Source: Rhodocyclus gracilis | GTDB taxonomy: Bacteria; Pseudomonadota; Gammaproteobacteria; Burkholderiales; Rhodocyclaceae | Reading direction: 5' to 3' | NCBI RefSeq assembly: GCF_009617575.1 | Contig: NZ_WIXJ01000005.1 | Span: 124,001 to 188,000, forward strand | DNA: 64,000 nt | Shown: positions 1-10,478 of the stretch, piece after piece | How the letters are laid out: each line of letters opens with the position of its first letter | How positions within the stretch are numbered: position 1 is the stretch's first letter | Translations under genes and position numbers: made by a program | Notes under the pieces: model-generated | Database searches by the model: none | Seen by the model: only the letters and a program-made list of their open reading frames with translations | Told to the model about the DNA's origin: nothing

Positions 1-2824
1 AGAATGGCCTGGACGATGAGGGCATCGCTGCCCTGCTCGTCCAGATGGCGGACAAAGGACTGGTCGATCTTGAGCTTGTCGAGCGGGAACTGCTTGAGAT
101 AGGCGAGACTGGAATAGCCGGTGCCAAAGTCGTCAATCGACAGGCGGACGCCCATGGCGTGGAACTGCTGCATGAGCGAAAGCGACTTGCCGACGTTGCG
201 CATCAGGGAGCTTTCGGTGAACTCAAGCTCCAGGTAGCGGCCGTCGAGGCGATGGCCGGCCAGCGTGCGGGCGACGATCTCCGGTAGATCGCCGCGCGCC
301 ATCTGGTGTGCCGATACGTTCACGGCGACGACGAAGTCGTCGAAGCCGGCATCGAGCCAGCGCCGGCGCTGCCGGCAGGCTTCGTCGAGCGCCCATTCGC
401 CGAGCGTGAAGATCATGCCGTTCTCTTCGGCCACGGAGATGAACTCGCCCGGCGGAATCAGGCCGCGCTGCGGATGGTCGATGCGGATCAGCGCTTCGAC
501 ACCGACCACCTTGCCGCTGCCGAGATCGACCTGCGGCTGGTAGTGCAGCGTCAGCCAGCGCTCGGCGACGGCGCGCCGCAGGTCGTCGCCGATGGTCAGC
601 AGACGTTGCGAGTGCTCGTTCATGCGCTTGGTGAAAAAGCGGAAGCTGTTCTTGCCGCCGACCTTGGCATTGAGCAGGGCCGAGTCGGCGTTCTTCATCA
701 GGGTGGCGAAGTCCTTGCCATCGTTGGGGAAGACGGCGATGCCGATACGCGCCGAGAGATTGATCAGCTGGCCGCTGACGGCGTAGGGCTCGGCGATGCT
801 GGCGAGCAGGGCCGAGGCGACGGGATTGATGGCGCTGGCGGCGTTGAGGTCGGGCAAGGCGACAACGAAGAAATCGCCCGAGAAGCGCGAAACCGTTCCC
901 TGCGCGCCAACGACATCGAGCAGGCGTCGCGCGCTCTGGTTGAGTACCTGATCGCCGGCGACGTGACCGAAGAGGTCGTTGACCATGTGGAAGTGGTCGA
1001 GGTTGATGAAGAGCACGCCGACGTGCCGGTCGTGCTGCGTGGCGTGGATGATGGCCTCGCCGACGCGGTCTTCCATCATCAGCTGATTGGGCAGCCCGGT
1101 CAGCGCGTCGAAGCGCTTCAGGCGGTGCAGCTCTTCCGCCGCTTTCTTCTGCATCAGATCGCTGAAGACGGCGAAGTGGTTGCTGACGCGGCCCGCTGTG
1201 TCGCGGACGAGGTTGATCGTCACCCAGGCCGGATAGATGTCGCCATTCTTGCGCCGGTTCCACAGTTCGCCCTGCCAGGCACCCTGCGCGCTGAGCGTCG
1301 CCCAGAGATCCTGATAAAACTGTCGGTCGTGCCGGTCAGATTTGAGCAGTCGCGGGTTCTGGCCGAGCACTTCGGCGGCCGTGTAGCCGGTAATGTCGAC
1401 GAAGGAGGCATTGACCGCGACGATGTTGTTCGCGGCGTCGGTGATGATCATGCCGTCGCTGCTGTTGGCGAAAACCTGGGCGTAGAGGGCGACCTGGCTT
1501 TCCGCGTAGAGGCGCTGTTCGGTGTCGGCCATTTTCGCCAGAGCAAACGAAATATCGCCGGCGACTTCTTCGAGCAGCGCGACGACGTCTTCGTCGAAAT
1601 AGCTCTCCTCTTCGGCGTACACGGTGAAGGCGCCGCGAAAGCTGCCGCCGCCGATGGGCAGCGCCATGCTCGAGCGCAGGCCACAGCGCCGCATTTCCGC
1701 ATGCCACGGTTCCGATTCGTCGCGCGTTTGCAGATGCTCCATGATCACCGGCCGCCCTTCGCGGATGGCGGTGCCGGTCGCACCGCGGCCAGTCGCCAGC
1801 TCGGGAGAGGTGTGGATGACGAGCGTTTCGAGATAGGACTGGTGCTTGGCATCGCCGCTGCAGGCGAGGACGTGTACGCGGCCATTCTCGGAGCGTCCTT
1901 TCGCCTCTTCGCCGATCCAGGCGAGGACGAAGCCGCCGTAACGGGTGGCAATGTCGCAAACCTCGGTGAACAGGGCCTGCCGGTCCGTCAGTTTGACGAT
2001 CGCTCCGTTGATGCGACTGAGCATGGCGTAGATGGCGGTCTTGTGCGCCAGCGCGAGCTCAATGCGCTGGCGCGCGCTGATATCGTGGACGAAGGCAAAA
2101 AACCGCATGCCGCCGCCGTCGTCGAGCAGGCGCACGCTGACTTCGACGGCGATGCGGTGCCCGTCACGGTGACGCCACTGCGTCTCGAAGAAGCCGCCAC
2201 CGTCGCGGCTCAGCCGTTGCATGTTCTCGGCGATTTCCGCCGGCCCTTGCTGCCCCTCGATTTCGCTCAAATGCATGCCGAGCAGTTCGTCGCGCGTGTA
2301 GCCGACAAGCTGACAGCAGGCTTCGTTCACGTCGCACAACTCACCTTCGCTGCCAACAATGACGAAGGCGTCACGCGAGGTCTGGATGATCGTGCCGTAG
2401 CGTGCTTCGGCGCGTTTGTGCGGGGTGATGTCGGCGAAGAAGCCAAGGATGCCGCCCACCTCGCCGTCGGCGGTGTACCAGGGCGTTTTGGTGGTGAGAA
2501 TCCAGCCCTCGCCGTCGTGCGTGCGAAACGGCTCTTCGTACGAGAGGGTCAGCTTTTCTTCGCGCACGCGCCGGTCGTCTTCGCGGTAGCGTAGCGCCAG
2601 TTCGGCGGGGAAGAAATCGAGATCGTTGCGGCCGATCAGCGCTTCGGGGGCAACGCCAAGGTCTTCGGCCATCTTCCGGTTGAAGAAGAGGTAGGTCGAA
2701 TCACGATCCTTGACGAAGACGCGCAAGGGCAGGCAGTTGAGCACCGCGCGCAGCAGTTCTTCGTCATCGATACGGGTTGCGGCCGCGCGCGGCGGGAGGG
2801 GGGAACCGGGTAGGGCGGAGGTCA
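1..2824 (-). CDS. PAS-PAS-GAF-PAS-GGDEF-EAL cyclic-di-GMP protein, C-terminus cut by window edge
   Basis: The minus-strand frame starts at an ATG at 2824 and stays open to the window edge, giving about 941 residues. I read two PAS domains (roughly 20-250), a GAF domain (265-430), a third PAS (435-550), a GGDEF domain (about 565-735) and most of an EAL domain (from about 755). The GGDEF signature reads S-G-D-F-F near residue 648, so the catalytic Glu is missing and no RxxD inhibitory site precedes it; cyclase activity is unlikely. The EAL side keeps E-A-L-I-R near 776 and DDFGTGYSSL near 898, so phosphodiesterase activity is plausible. No transmembrane segment is seen, so it is probably a cytoplasmic sensor. 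The ligand of the GAF/PAS array is unknown. Confidence 0.9.
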
Positions 2825-3029
2825 TGGTCTGCTGCCAGTAACGAAGGGCGTTTCGACGGCACAGCGACAATCATCAGCAAAAATGCTTTTTGCATTGTAG
2901 GGCAGTATTTCCGCCGCGCAACAACGGTCAGATGCTCCGGCGCGAGATCGGTTGCAAATTATTGCGTCTGGCGGTCGCCGAGCGTGTCCGCGCATAGAAT
3001 GCTGCGCATCGTCGCGGGCGCCGTTGTGC

Positions 3030-3102
3030 CCGTGACGGGCGGACGTTGCCGGCGGTCAGGGCGTCCGCCTGGGCGTTGCCGACCGCGTACGCCCCGTCAC
3101 GG
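3030..3102. promoter_or_regulatory. Nested inverted repeats upstream of the response regulator gene
   Basis: CCGTGACGGG (3030-3039) is an exact reverse complement of CCCGTCACGG (3093-3102). Inside it GGCGGACG (3038-3045) matches CGTCCGCC (3062-3069). The outer arm ends 11 bases before the ATG at 3114, so in RNA this would form a structured leader, while in DNA it could be an operator. Which of the two applies is not decidable from sequence. Confidence 0.4.
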
Positions 3103-3113
3103 ACTATTGCGCC

Positions 3114-3845
3114 ATGAAGAAAATCCTCATCGTCGACGACGACCCCGAACTGCGTCAGCTGCTGGCGACCTATCTGGCGCGCCACGGCTTTGACGCCCTC
3201 CTCCTGCCTGATACGCGCAAGCTCGACGAGTATCTTGACCGCTACCAGCCGCAACTCGTCGTGCTCGATCTGATGATGCCGGGCGAAGACGGTCTGGCCG
3301 CCTGTCGCCGCCTGCGCGCGCGTGGCGAGACGCGTCCCGTCATCATGCTGACGGCGCGCGACGAGCCGGTCGATCGCGTGTTGGGGCTGGAAATGGGGGC
3401 CGACGACTACGTCGGCAAGCCCTTCGATCCGCGCGAGCTGGTGGCGCGCATCGACGCCGTGCTGCGGCGGGGCGCGCGTCTGCCGGCGGCGCCGGACCCG
3501 GCGGGTGGTGTGGTCTGCTTCGGGCGCTGGCGTTTCGACCGGGGCGCGCGTCGCCTGCTCTGCAACGGTCAGGAAGTGGCGCTGACCAGCGGCGAATTCG
3601 CCCTGCTCAATGCGCTGGTCGGCAATGCCCACCAGCCGATGCGGCGTGAGCGTCTGCTCGAATTGACGCGCGGTGAGGACAGCGAATCCTACGACCGCTC
3701 CGTCGACGTGCAGATGCATCGCCTGCGCCGGCTGATCGAGGACGATCCGGCGCACCCGCGCTACTTGCAGACCGTCTGGGGGATCGGCTACGTCTTTGTC
3801 GGTGACGCGGCAGGGCTCGCGCCGGTAGCGGCATCGGCGCCATGA
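3114..3845 (+). CDS. OmpR-family response regulator
   Basis: This 243-residue transcription factor has an N-terminal receiver and a C-terminal winged helix of the OmpR/PhoB class. The acidic pocket is D8-D9-D10, the phospho-acceptor is D52, and the conserved switch residues T80 and K102 are in place. The DNA-binding part lies roughly at 140-230. The gene overlaps the following histidine kinase by four bases (ATGA), so the two are co-translated and are a cognate pair. The kinase has an EnvZ-like H-box, so the pair resembles OmpR/EnvZ or related betaproteobacterial systems, but the regulon cannot be read from the sequence. A structured inverted-repeat region lies just upstream. Confidence 0.93.
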   Translation: MKKILIVDDDPELRQLLATYLARHGFDALLLPDTRKLDEYLDRYQPQLVVLDLMMPGEDGLAACRRLRARGETRPVIMLTARDEPVDRVLGLEMGADDYVGKPFDPRELVARIDAVLRRGARLPAAPDPAGGVVCFGRWRFDRGARRLLCNGQEVALTSGEFALLNALVGNAHQPMRRERLLELTRGEDSESYDRSVDVQMHRLRRLIEDDPAHPRYLQTVWGIGYVFVGDAAGLAPVAASAP

Positions 3846-5323
3846 GACTGCTGCCGGCCGCTCTGGCGGCGCGTACCGTGCTGCTGATCGTCGCCGCCAT
3901 CGTCGTCGCCGAGATGGCGACGTTCTGGATACTCGGCGAGGTGCGCCGTTCGGCGCACGTCTCGCAGACGACGCAACTCATCGCCGCGCAAGTGCGGCTC
4001 CTGCAGGCGGTGCTGCCGGGGCTTGACGATGCCGGACGTGCACGACTGGCGGAGGCGTGCCCGGTGGGCTCGACGCCGCAACTGCAACTGCTGCCGGACG
4101 GCCCCGGTGTGCCGACGCATGCGCCGGATTTCGGCTTTGGCCAGCATCTCGCGGTGGCGTTGACCGAGCAACTGGGCGAGCCCGTCCTGCTGCGTTACGC
4201 CGGCGGGCATGGCTTTCATCACGATTCAATCTGGCATCACGCGCCGCCGCCGGAGCGCGAGAGTGAGCGTGGGTCGGGCGAGCCGCCCGACGCCGCGCTT
4301 AGCGACCGTCAGCGCGACGGCGCCACGGCTTCACGACGGGCGCACGGCGCACTCTGGATCGGCTTCATGGCCGGTCAGGAACGCTGGTGGCTGGTCTTGC
4401 CACCGCTACGTTTCGAGCCGCCGGAGTTGCCGCCGCAAATGTGGGTGGCGCTGGCCTTGGCGCTGGCGGCGCTGGTCGCCCTCGCCTCGTTTTTTGTGCG
4501 CGGCATCGTCGGGCCGCTGGCGCGCCTTGGCGAAGCGGTGGCGGCGACGGGCGACGGCGCACGACAGCCGGTGCAGCCGGAAGGGCCGACCGAGGTGCGC
4601 CGTCTCGCCGAGCAGCACAACACGATGCTCGGGCAACTCCAGGCCGCCGAAACCGAACGGCGCGAAATGCTGGCCGGCCTGACGCACGATCTGCGGGCGC
4701 CACTGGCGCGTCTGCGTCTGCGCGTCGCCCTGCTTGAGGACGATGCGGCCGAGGTGCGCGACGGCCTTTCCCGCGACGTCGACGCGATGGATCGCATCGT
4801 CAGCCAATGTCTGGCCTTCCTGCGCAGCGAGCCGGCGGGTAATCGGCCAACGGCACCGCTGGCGATCGGCGAAGTGCTCGCCGAGGCGGTGGCGCGGCAG
4901 CGCGAACTGGGGCGTCCGGTCCAGTGGACGGAAGCTCCCGAGGCGGCGGGCTGCCGCGTCGCCATCGAGGCGGCCGCTTTGCAGCGCGTCGTCGACAACC
5001 TCATCGACAACGCCTTGCAGTACGGCGCGCCGCCCGTCGAATTGCAGCTGTCCTGCCCGGAAATTGGCACTCCGGCGACTCCCGGCACAGCGCGCCACGT
5101 GTGCCTGTCGCTACGCGATCACGGGCCGGGGATTCCCGCCAGCGAGCGGGCGCGGGCGCTCGAACCCTTCACGCAGATCGAACCAGCGCGGGCGACGGGC
5201 GGCAGTTGCGGCCTTGGCCTCGCCATCGTGCGGCGCATCGTTGAAGGTTCGGGCGGCGAGTTGTCGCTCGCCGAGGCCGAGGGCGGCGGCTTGCTGATCC
5301 TGATGCGCTGGCCCTGCGCGTGA
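3842..5323 (+). CDS. EnvZ-type sensor histidine kinase with histidine-rich periplasmic domain
   Basis: The 493-residue inner-membrane kinase phosphorylates the regulator encoded just before it. A first membrane helix (about 10-32) is followed by a periplasmic region to about 199, a second helix (200-222), a HAMP domain, and a dimerisation helix with the phospho-histidine H282 in a THDLRAPLARLRL H-box like that of EnvZ. The ATPase domain shows an N box (VDNLIDNALQYG), DHGPGIP and GLGLAIV. The sensor carries an unusual cluster of six histidines near residues 122-134, followed by a charged Pro/Arg/Glu-rich stretch. This suggests, but does not show, metal or pH sensing. Confidence 0.93.
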   Translation: MRLLPAALAARTVLLIVAAIVVAEMATFWILGEVRRSAHVSQTTQLIAAQVRLLQAVLPGLDDAGRARLAEACPVGSTPQLQLLPDGPGVPTHAPDFGFGQHLAVALTEQLGEPVLLRYAGGHGFHHDSIWHHAPPPERESERGSGEPPDAALSDRQRDGATASRRAHGALWIGFMAGQERWWLVLPPLRFEPPELPPQMWVALALALAALVALASFFVRGIVGPLARLGEAVAATGDGARQPVQPEGPTEVRRLAEQHNTMLGQLQAAETERREMLAGLTHDLRAPLARLRLRVALLEDDAAEVRDGLSRDVDAMDRIVSQCLAFLRSEPAGNRPTAPLAIGEVLAEAVARQRELGRPVQWTEAPEAAGCRVAIEAAALQRVVDNLIDNALQYGAPPVELQLSCPEIGTPATPGTARHVCLSLRDHGPGIPASERARALEPFTQIEPARATGGSCGLGLAIVRRIVEGSGGELSLAEAEGGGLLILMRWPCA

Positions 5324-5474
5324 GACGCGCGGCAGCGAGCGGAAAGCAGTAAGGACAAAGAACGAAGAGGCAAAAAGCCGGAACAAGCCCGAACAAGCCG
5401 GGAAAATCAGCAAGCAGATCGGCAGGAAGCAGATCGCCGGACGTTGTAGCAAGACCTCGGCGCCGGGCCGCGCG

Positions 5475-7337
5475 TTAGCGCGGTGCCGGCCCGACGCGGT
5501 CGAGCGTCCTCAGGAAGGTCGGCGCGTCCTGATAGCCGACGACGCGGCCGCCGGCGATCTCCTGACCCGCGGTGTTGAAGAAGATCGTCCCCGGCGGGCC
5601 GTAGAGGTGAAAGCGCTGCAAGAGCGCCTTGTCGTCCGTGTTGTTGGCGGTGACATCGGCCTGGAGCAGCGTCCAGCCGGCGAGGCGGGCACGGATGCGG
5701 GCGTCGGCGAAGGTATCGCGTTCCATTTCCTTGCAGACGACGCACCAGTCGGCATAGAAATCGAGCATCACCGGCCGGCCGTGCGCCGCAGCGTCGGCAA
5801 TCTGCGCGTCGAGTTCGCTGACGGAAGCGACGCGCACGAAGGGCAGCGTCGCCGAGGCGCTTTCGCCGCGCAGTCCGGCCAGCGGTTGCAGGGGATCGCG
5901 GGCGCCGGACCATGCGCCGACCAGCAGCGCCACGCCGTATAGCAGCGCTACCAGCGCCAGTCCCTTGGCCAGCCGGCGTCCGCCTTTGGCGTGCGGCGGC
6001 AGCGGGTCGAGTGCGTGCAGATACACCGCCGGCACGATCAGCAAGATCCCCCAGGCGGCGAGCAAGGCGGCAGCGGGCAGCAGCGGTGACACCAGCCACG
6101 CTGCAACCGCCAGCAGGATGATGCCGAAGGCCTTGTTGACCAACTGCATCCACGGGCCGGCTTTCGGCAGCAGGGCGCCGGCCGAGGCGCCGACGACGAG
6201 AAGCGGCACGCCCATGCCGAGGGCCATGGCAAAGAGCGCGGCACCGCCGAGCGCGGCATCGCCGGTCTGGCCGATGTAGAGCAGCGCGCCAGCCAATGGC
6301 GCGGCGACGCAGGGGCCGACGATGACAGCAGAGAGCGCGCCCATCAGCGCGACGCCGGGTAACGAGCCGCCGCGCACGCGGTCGGCGCTCGCCGAAGCGC
6401 GGCTTTGCAGGGCGCTCGGCAGTTGCAGCTCATAGAAGCCGAACATGGCACCGGCGAGAACGACAAACACCAGCGCGAATCCGCCCAAGGCCCACGGGGT
6501 TTGCAGGGCCGATGAGAGCAAAGTGCCGGTGAGCCCGGCGGCGACACCAGCGACGGCGTAGGTCAGCGCCATGCCAAAAACGTAGGCGAGCGACAGCGCC
6601 AGTGCTCGCCCTCGACCTGGAGTCTGCGTCTGATCCTGCGCGCCGCGACTGCCGACGATGATGCCGGAAAGAATCGGCAGCATCGGCAGCATGCAGGGCG
6701 TCAGCGACAGGAGGAGGCCAAAGCCGAAGAAGCTGGCGAGTACGCCGAAAAACGAGGCGTCCTTGAGGAGTCGGGCGATCCGCCCGGATTCATCGCTACC
6801 GTCGACGCGGGGGCTGTCGTCGGCGAGTGCCGCACCGTCCGTCGCGGCGGGGGGCGGCAGTTGCAGCGTGAGGGTTTGCTGTTGCGGGGGATAGCAGATG
6901 CCGGCCTCGGCGCAGCCTTGCGAGGTGACGGTCAGACTCAGCGGTGTCGACGCGCTGGCGTCGGTGCCAGCCTCGCGGCTGACCGGCAGGCGGATCGTCG
7001 CGTCATTGAAGTACACGACGACGCGGCCGAAGGTGTCGTCGACCTTTTCCTTGCCCGGCGGCAGACGTGGCGCGCCGAACGAAAGGCCGCTGTCGGGCGG
7101 CGTGGCGAAACGCAGTTTGTCGCGGTAGAGGTAGTAGCCACGCGCGATTGTGAAATGGATTTCGACCGTGCTGCCGTCGAGAGCGCGTGCGCTCGCCTTG
7201 AAGGCAACGGCCGGGTCGAGGAACTCCTGCGTACTGCCGGCCGTTGGCAAGGCCAGCAGTGCCAGTAGTGACAATGGCGCCAGCGCTCGCCGCAGCTGGC
7301 GCCAGCCCGCCTTCAGACGGCGCAGGAAGGCGGCCAT
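5475..7337 (-). CDS. dsbD: Thiol:disulfide interchange protein DsbD
   Basis: DsbD moves electrons from cytoplasmic thioredoxin across the inner membrane to periplasmic thiol reductants such as DsbC and CcmG. The 620-residue protein has the full three-part layout: a signal peptide, an N-terminal periplasmic domain with the redox pair C142/C148, a central eight-helix membrane domain with cysteines in LTPCMLP and VGPCVAAP, and a C-terminal thioredoxin domain with the C532-V-V-C535 active site. The start codon shares one base with the stop of the upstream cutA gene (TGATG), so the two are co-transcribed. This cutA-dsbD pairing is common in proteobacteria. Confidence 0.96.
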   Translation of the reverse strand: MAAFLRRLKAGWRQLRRALAPLSLLALLALPTAGSTQEFLDPAVAFKASARALDGSTVEIHFTIARGYYLYRDKLRFATPPDSGLSFGAPRLPPGKEKVDDTFGRVVVYFNDATIRLPVSREAGTDASASTPLSLTVTSQGCAEAGICYPPQQQTLTLQLPPPAATDGAALADDSPRVDGSDESGRIARLLKDASFFGVLASFFGFGLLLSLTPCMLPMLPILSGIIVGSRGAQDQTQTPGRGRALALSLAYVFGMALTYAVAGVAAGLTGTLLSSALQTPWALGGFALVFVVLAGAMFGFYELQLPSALQSRASASADRVRGGSLPGVALMGALSAVIVGPCVAAPLAGALLYIGQTGDAALGGAALFAMALGMGVPLLVVGASAGALLPKAGPWMQLVNKAFGIILLAVAAWLVSPLLPAAALLAAWGILLIVPAVYLHALDPLPPHAKGGRRLAKGLALVALLYGVALLVGAWSGARDPLQPLAGLRGESASATLPFVRVASVSELDAQIADAAAHGRPVMLDFYADWCVVCKEMERDTFADARIRARLAGWTLLQADVTANNTDDKALLQRFHLYGPPGTIFFNTAGQEIAGGRVVGYQDAPTFLRTLDRVGPAPR

Positions 7338-7675
7338 CAGCTTTCCTCCGGTGACGCGTCGTCGCGCGTTTCGCTGGCGATCCAGTCAAGATAGGGCGGA
7401 TGGCCGGCGCTGATGGGCACGGCGATCAGCTCAGGAACGGCGTACGGATGGCGCTCAATGATTGCCGCCGCCAGAGCGTCGTAGCGCTCGTTGCTCGTCT
7501 TGATGATGAGCGGTGTTTCCTCGCCGCGCTCGACGGCGCCCTGCCACTGGTAGATCGAGGTGCACGGCGCCTGAATGCTGACGCAGGCCGCGAGGCGCGC
7601 GGCGACGAGGTGACTGGCCAGCGCTTCGGCGCTGGCGCGGTCGGGCAGTGTCGTGAAGACGAGTATGGCGGACAT
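7337..7675 (-). CDS. cutA: Divalent cation tolerance protein CutA
   Basis: A 112-residue CutA family protein. These are small cytoplasmic trimers with a ferredoxin-like fold similar to PII proteins, linked genetically to copper tolerance but with an unclear biochemical role. The conserved beginning with a TTLPD-like stretch, a C-V-S-I core and the Y-Q-W-x-G region followed by the KTS...Y/L motif are visible. Length is normal for the family. It is the first gene of a two-gene unit with dsbD, separated by a one-base overlap. Confidence 0.93.
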   Translation of the reverse strand: MSAILVFTTLPDRASAEALASHLVAARLAACVSIQAPCTSIYQWQGAVERGEETPLIIKTSNERYDALAAAIIERHPYAVPELIAVPISAGHPPYLDWIASETRDDASPEES

Positions 7676-7758
7676 GCGGCGATTCTACCCTGCTCCCGGC
7701 CTCCTCTTCGGCGGCATCTGCCGTCCGTGGCGGCGCCGGCGGCGGGCCTCGGTGTGCC

Positions 7759-9402
7759 TTAATGGGCGTCGCCGATATAGCGGAAGTTCTGCATCAGGGC
7801 GCGCAGTTGCTCGGCCTTGGCTTGCAGGCGGGCCGTCTGTTCCTGCGTTTGCGCGATGATGCCGACGCTGGCTTCCACGGCGGCGGCAATGTCGCCGATG
7901 CTGCGCGAAATACCGTCGCTGGCTTGCGACTGCTGCGCCGAGGCGTCGGCGATGTGGCGCGCCATGTCGTTGATCTGGCCGGTCTGGCGGGCGGCGTGCA
8001 GTAGCCCCTCCTCGGTGCGGTCCATCTCGCCGTCGGTGCGGGTGACGTTCGCGCCAGCGGCCTGCATGCTGCCGAGCGCTTCGTCGGCGTCGCGCTGGAC
8101 GGTACTGACCGTCGAGGCGATCTCTTCCGTTTGCCGGCTGACCCGTTCGGCGAGCTTGCGCACTTCGTCGGCGACGACGGCGAAACCGCGCCCGGATTCG
8201 CCGGCACGCGCCGCTTCGATAGCGGCGTTGAGCGCTAGCAGATTGGTTTGGTCGGCGATTTCGCGAATGGCGTGCGTGATGGTGGCGATCTGCTGGATCG
8301 ACTGCGACAGATTGTGCATCGTCGCGCTGGCGGTGCTGACCGATTCGACGACCTGGCGCGAGGCCTCGCGGTTGGCGTGCATCTGCGTCGACACGACATC
8401 CAGCTCGCTGCGCGCGGCGACGACCGCCTCGGCGGTGCCCTTGGCCGATTCGGCAACGTCACGCACCGTGCTGCTCACCTGACTCATGGCGCTGGCGATT
8501 TCGGAGACGGCTCCGGCCTGGCGCTCCGATTGCTGATGCACGCTCAGCATCTTGTCGTTGACCTGATGCGCGCCGTCGCCGACGGTGCCGGCGACTTCGC
8601 CGATCTCGGCCAGCATCACCTTGAGGTGCGTCTGCATGATCAGCAGGCCGTGGTTGAGCCGTCCGAGTTCGTCACGGCGCTGGAAGGGAATGCTGTCGGT
8701 CAGGTTGCCCTGCGTGATGTGGTCGAGACGTTCGGTGATCCGCCGCAAGGTCGCCAGCGCGCTGCGTTGCGTGGCATAGAGCGCGCCGCCGGCGGCCACG
8801 CCGAGCGCCGCCAGTACGGCGATGGCGGTGTCGATCGCCGCCAGCGGCCAGCCCGTGGCCTGGACAATGGCAGGGCCACCCAGCGCGACGCCGGCGCTGG
8901 CGACGATGGCGGCGAGCATGAGCAGCGTCAGCGTGGCAAAGCGTGTGCGCAGGCTGGCGTGGGCGAAGCGAGCCGCGCGGGCCGGCTTGACACTGCCGGC
9001 GTTCAATCGCCGGTAGAGCGCTTCGGCGTCGGCGATCTGCTGACGCGTCGGCTCGGTGCGTACCGACATGAAGCCGGTGGTCTGGTTGTTGTTGCGTACC
9101 GGCACGACGAGCGCGTCGACCCAGTAGAAATCGCCGTTTTTGCAGCGGTTCTTGACGATGCCGCGCCAGGGGCGACCGTCCTTGACCGTGCCCCAGAGGT
9201 CGGCGAAGGCCGCCGGCGGCATATCGGGGTGGCGCACGACATTGTGGTTCTTGCCGATCAGTTCGTCGCGGGTAAATCCGCTCAACTCGACGAAGGCGTC
9301 ATTGGCGTAGGTGATGGCGCCTTTGAGATCGGTTTTTGAAACGATGTAGTGGCCCTTGGGGAAGGGCAATTCATGCTGCGTGACCGGCAAATTCTTCTTC
9401 AA
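7759..9402 (-). CDS. Aer-like methyl-accepting chemotaxis protein with N-terminal PAS domain
   Basis: The 547-residue receptor opens with a PAS domain (about 10-120) of the Aer type, which in relatives binds FAD and senses redox state for aerotaxis. Two closely spaced hydrophobic helices (about 155-210) anchor it with almost no periplasmic loop, as in Aer. A HAMP segment follows, then the long MCP signalling coiled coil with the conserved hairpin tip (ANQ-type [17 protein letters not shown]). No che gene lies nearby, so it must feed a chemotaxis pathway encoded elsewhere. FAD binding is inferred from architecture only. Confidence 0.92.
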   Translation of the reverse strand: MKKNLPVTQHELPFPKGHYIVSKTDLKGAITYANDAFVELSGFTRDELIGKNHNVVRHPDMPPAAFADLWGTVKDGRPWRGIVKNRCKNGDFYWVDALVVPVRNNNQTTGFMSVRTEPTRQQIADAEALYRRLNAGSVKPARAARFAHASLRTRFATLTLLMLAAIVASAGVALGGPAIVQATGWPLAAIDTAIAVLAALGVAAGGALYATQRSALATLRRITERLDHITQGNLTDSIPFQRRDELGRLNHGLLIMQTHLKVMLAEIGEVAGTVGDGAHQVNDKMLSVHQQSERQAGAVSEIASAMSQVSSTVRDVAESAKGTAEAVVAARSELDVVSTQMHANREASRQVVESVSTASATMHNLSQSIQQIATITHAIREIADQTNLLALNAAIEAARAGESGRGFAVVADEVRKLAERVSRQTEEIASTVSTVQRDADEALGSMQAAGANVTRTDGEMDRTEEGLLHAARQTGQINDMARHIADASAQQSQASDGISRSIGDIAAAVEASVGIIAQTQEQTARLQAKAEQLRALMQNFRYIGDAH

Positions 9403-9477
9403 GACCTACTCCGTTACAGATGCGTCTGAATATCTGAATCAGTGCCGTGGCCGCAAGGTGCGCCGCGACGGGGTGCC

Positions 9478-10119
9478 TCAATCACGCCAGGCGCGCATCA
9501 GCAGATCGCGGATGAGCGGCAGGCGGCGGTGAAAGAAGTGGTCGGCGCCGGGGATGACGACGACCGGCAGATCGAGGGGCTCGGCCCAGGCGAGAACGTT
9601 GGCGAGCGGCACCGTTTCGTCGCGGGCGCCGTGGATGATCAGCGTCGTCGCCGGCACAGCAGCGGTTTCGTAATGGCGGGCGCCTTCGACGTAGCCGGCG
9701 GCCGTGCCGACCAGCGCCATGCGCCGCGCGGGATGGCCGGCTTCGGCGAGCGCCTGCGCCACGCGGGTCTGCACGTAGGCGCCGAAGGAGAAACCCGCCA
9801 GCGACACCGGCAGATCGCCCCAGCGCTGCCGCGCCCAGGCGAGAACCGTCAGCATGTCGTCCGTCTCACCCGCGCCGTCGGCGTGTGTGCCGGCACTGTC
9901 GCCGACGCCGCGGAAATTCGGGCGCAGGGCGATGTCGCCAAGCTTCAGGGCCGCCCGCGCCAGCGTGTGCGTCACCTTGTTGCTGTTGGCGCCGCCAAAC
10001 AGCGGGTGCGGATGGCACACCAGCGTGATGCCGCGCGGCGCGGCTTCGGGAAGCTCGACGATGGTCTCGATCGCGCCGGTTGCGCCGGCGATCAGGACGG
10101 TTTCCGCGCGTGCGTTCAT
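9478..10119 (-). CDS. Alpha/beta hydrolase of the dienelactone hydrolase-like superfamily
   Basis: A 213-residue cytoplasmic hydrolase. The oxyanion region HPHPLFGG near residue 37 and the nucleophile elbow GFSFGAY are typical of the small YcjY-type/dienelactone-hydrolase-like group. A catalytic Asp in GARDETVP and a His in [10 protein letters not shown] complete the triad. The start is the ATG at 10119, which overlaps the stop of the preceding ferredoxin gene by four bases (ATGA). The natural substrate is unknown; an ester or thioester is the family expectation. Confidence 0.88.
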   Translation of the reverse strand: MNARAETVLIAGATGAIETIVELPEAAPRGITLVCHPHPLFGGANSNKVTHTLARAALKLGDIALRPNFRGVGDSAGTHADGAGETDDMLTVLAWARQRWGDLPVSLAGFSFGAYVQTRVAQALAEAGHPARRMALVGTAAGYVEGARHYETAAVPATTLIIHGARDETVPLANVLAWAEPLDLPVVVIPGADHFFHRRLPLIRDLLMRAWRD

Positions 10120-10427
10120 TCGCGGCGCAGGCGTTCGACCGGGCGTCCGCCGATCAGGTGTTCCTGGATGATTTCTTCGAGGTCTTCCTGATCGACGTAG
10201 GTGTACCAGACCGCCTCGGGATAGACGACGAGCGTCGGGCCAATGTCGCAGCGGCCAAGACAGCCCGCCTTGCTGACACGAATGGCGCCAGCGCCGGAAC
10301 GGCCGAGGCTGGCGATGCGTTCCTTGGTCCACGCGAAGGCGGTACTCGCGCCCATGGCGTTGCAGCAATCCTGTCCGCCGTCGCGCTGGTTGCAGCAGAA
10401 GAAAACGTGATGCTTGAAGTAACTCAT
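10116..10427 (-). CDS. Thioredoxin-like [2Fe-2S] ferredoxin
   Basis: A 103-residue protein from the preferred ATG at 10427; a longer reading from 10466 adds 13 residues with no family support. It has cysteines in FFCCNQ, QDCC and the [12 protein letters not shown] loop, the pattern of thioredoxin-fold 2Fe-2S ferredoxins related to the NuoE-type domain. It likely serves as a small electron carrier, but its partner is unknown. Translation is coupled by an ATGA overlap to the alpha/beta hydrolase downstream, an arrangement also seen in other betaproteobacteria. Confidence 0.88.
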   Translation of the reverse strand: MSYFKHHVFFCCNQRDGGQDCCNAMGASTAFAWTKERIASLGRSGAGAIRVSKAGCLGRCDIGPTLVVYPEAVWYTYVDQEDLEEIIQEHLIGGRPVERLRRE

Positions 10428-10478
10428 GGCGAAAACCTGAAAGAAAAGTGACACGAAGCCTGCCAATTATCGCCGAAA

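Noticed and set aside
306-2594. A 762-codon plus-strand open frame over the PAS/GGDEF/EAL gene
   Set aside because: The minus strand encodes recognisable PAS, GAF, GGDEF and EAL domains throughout. The plus frame has no recognisable domain.
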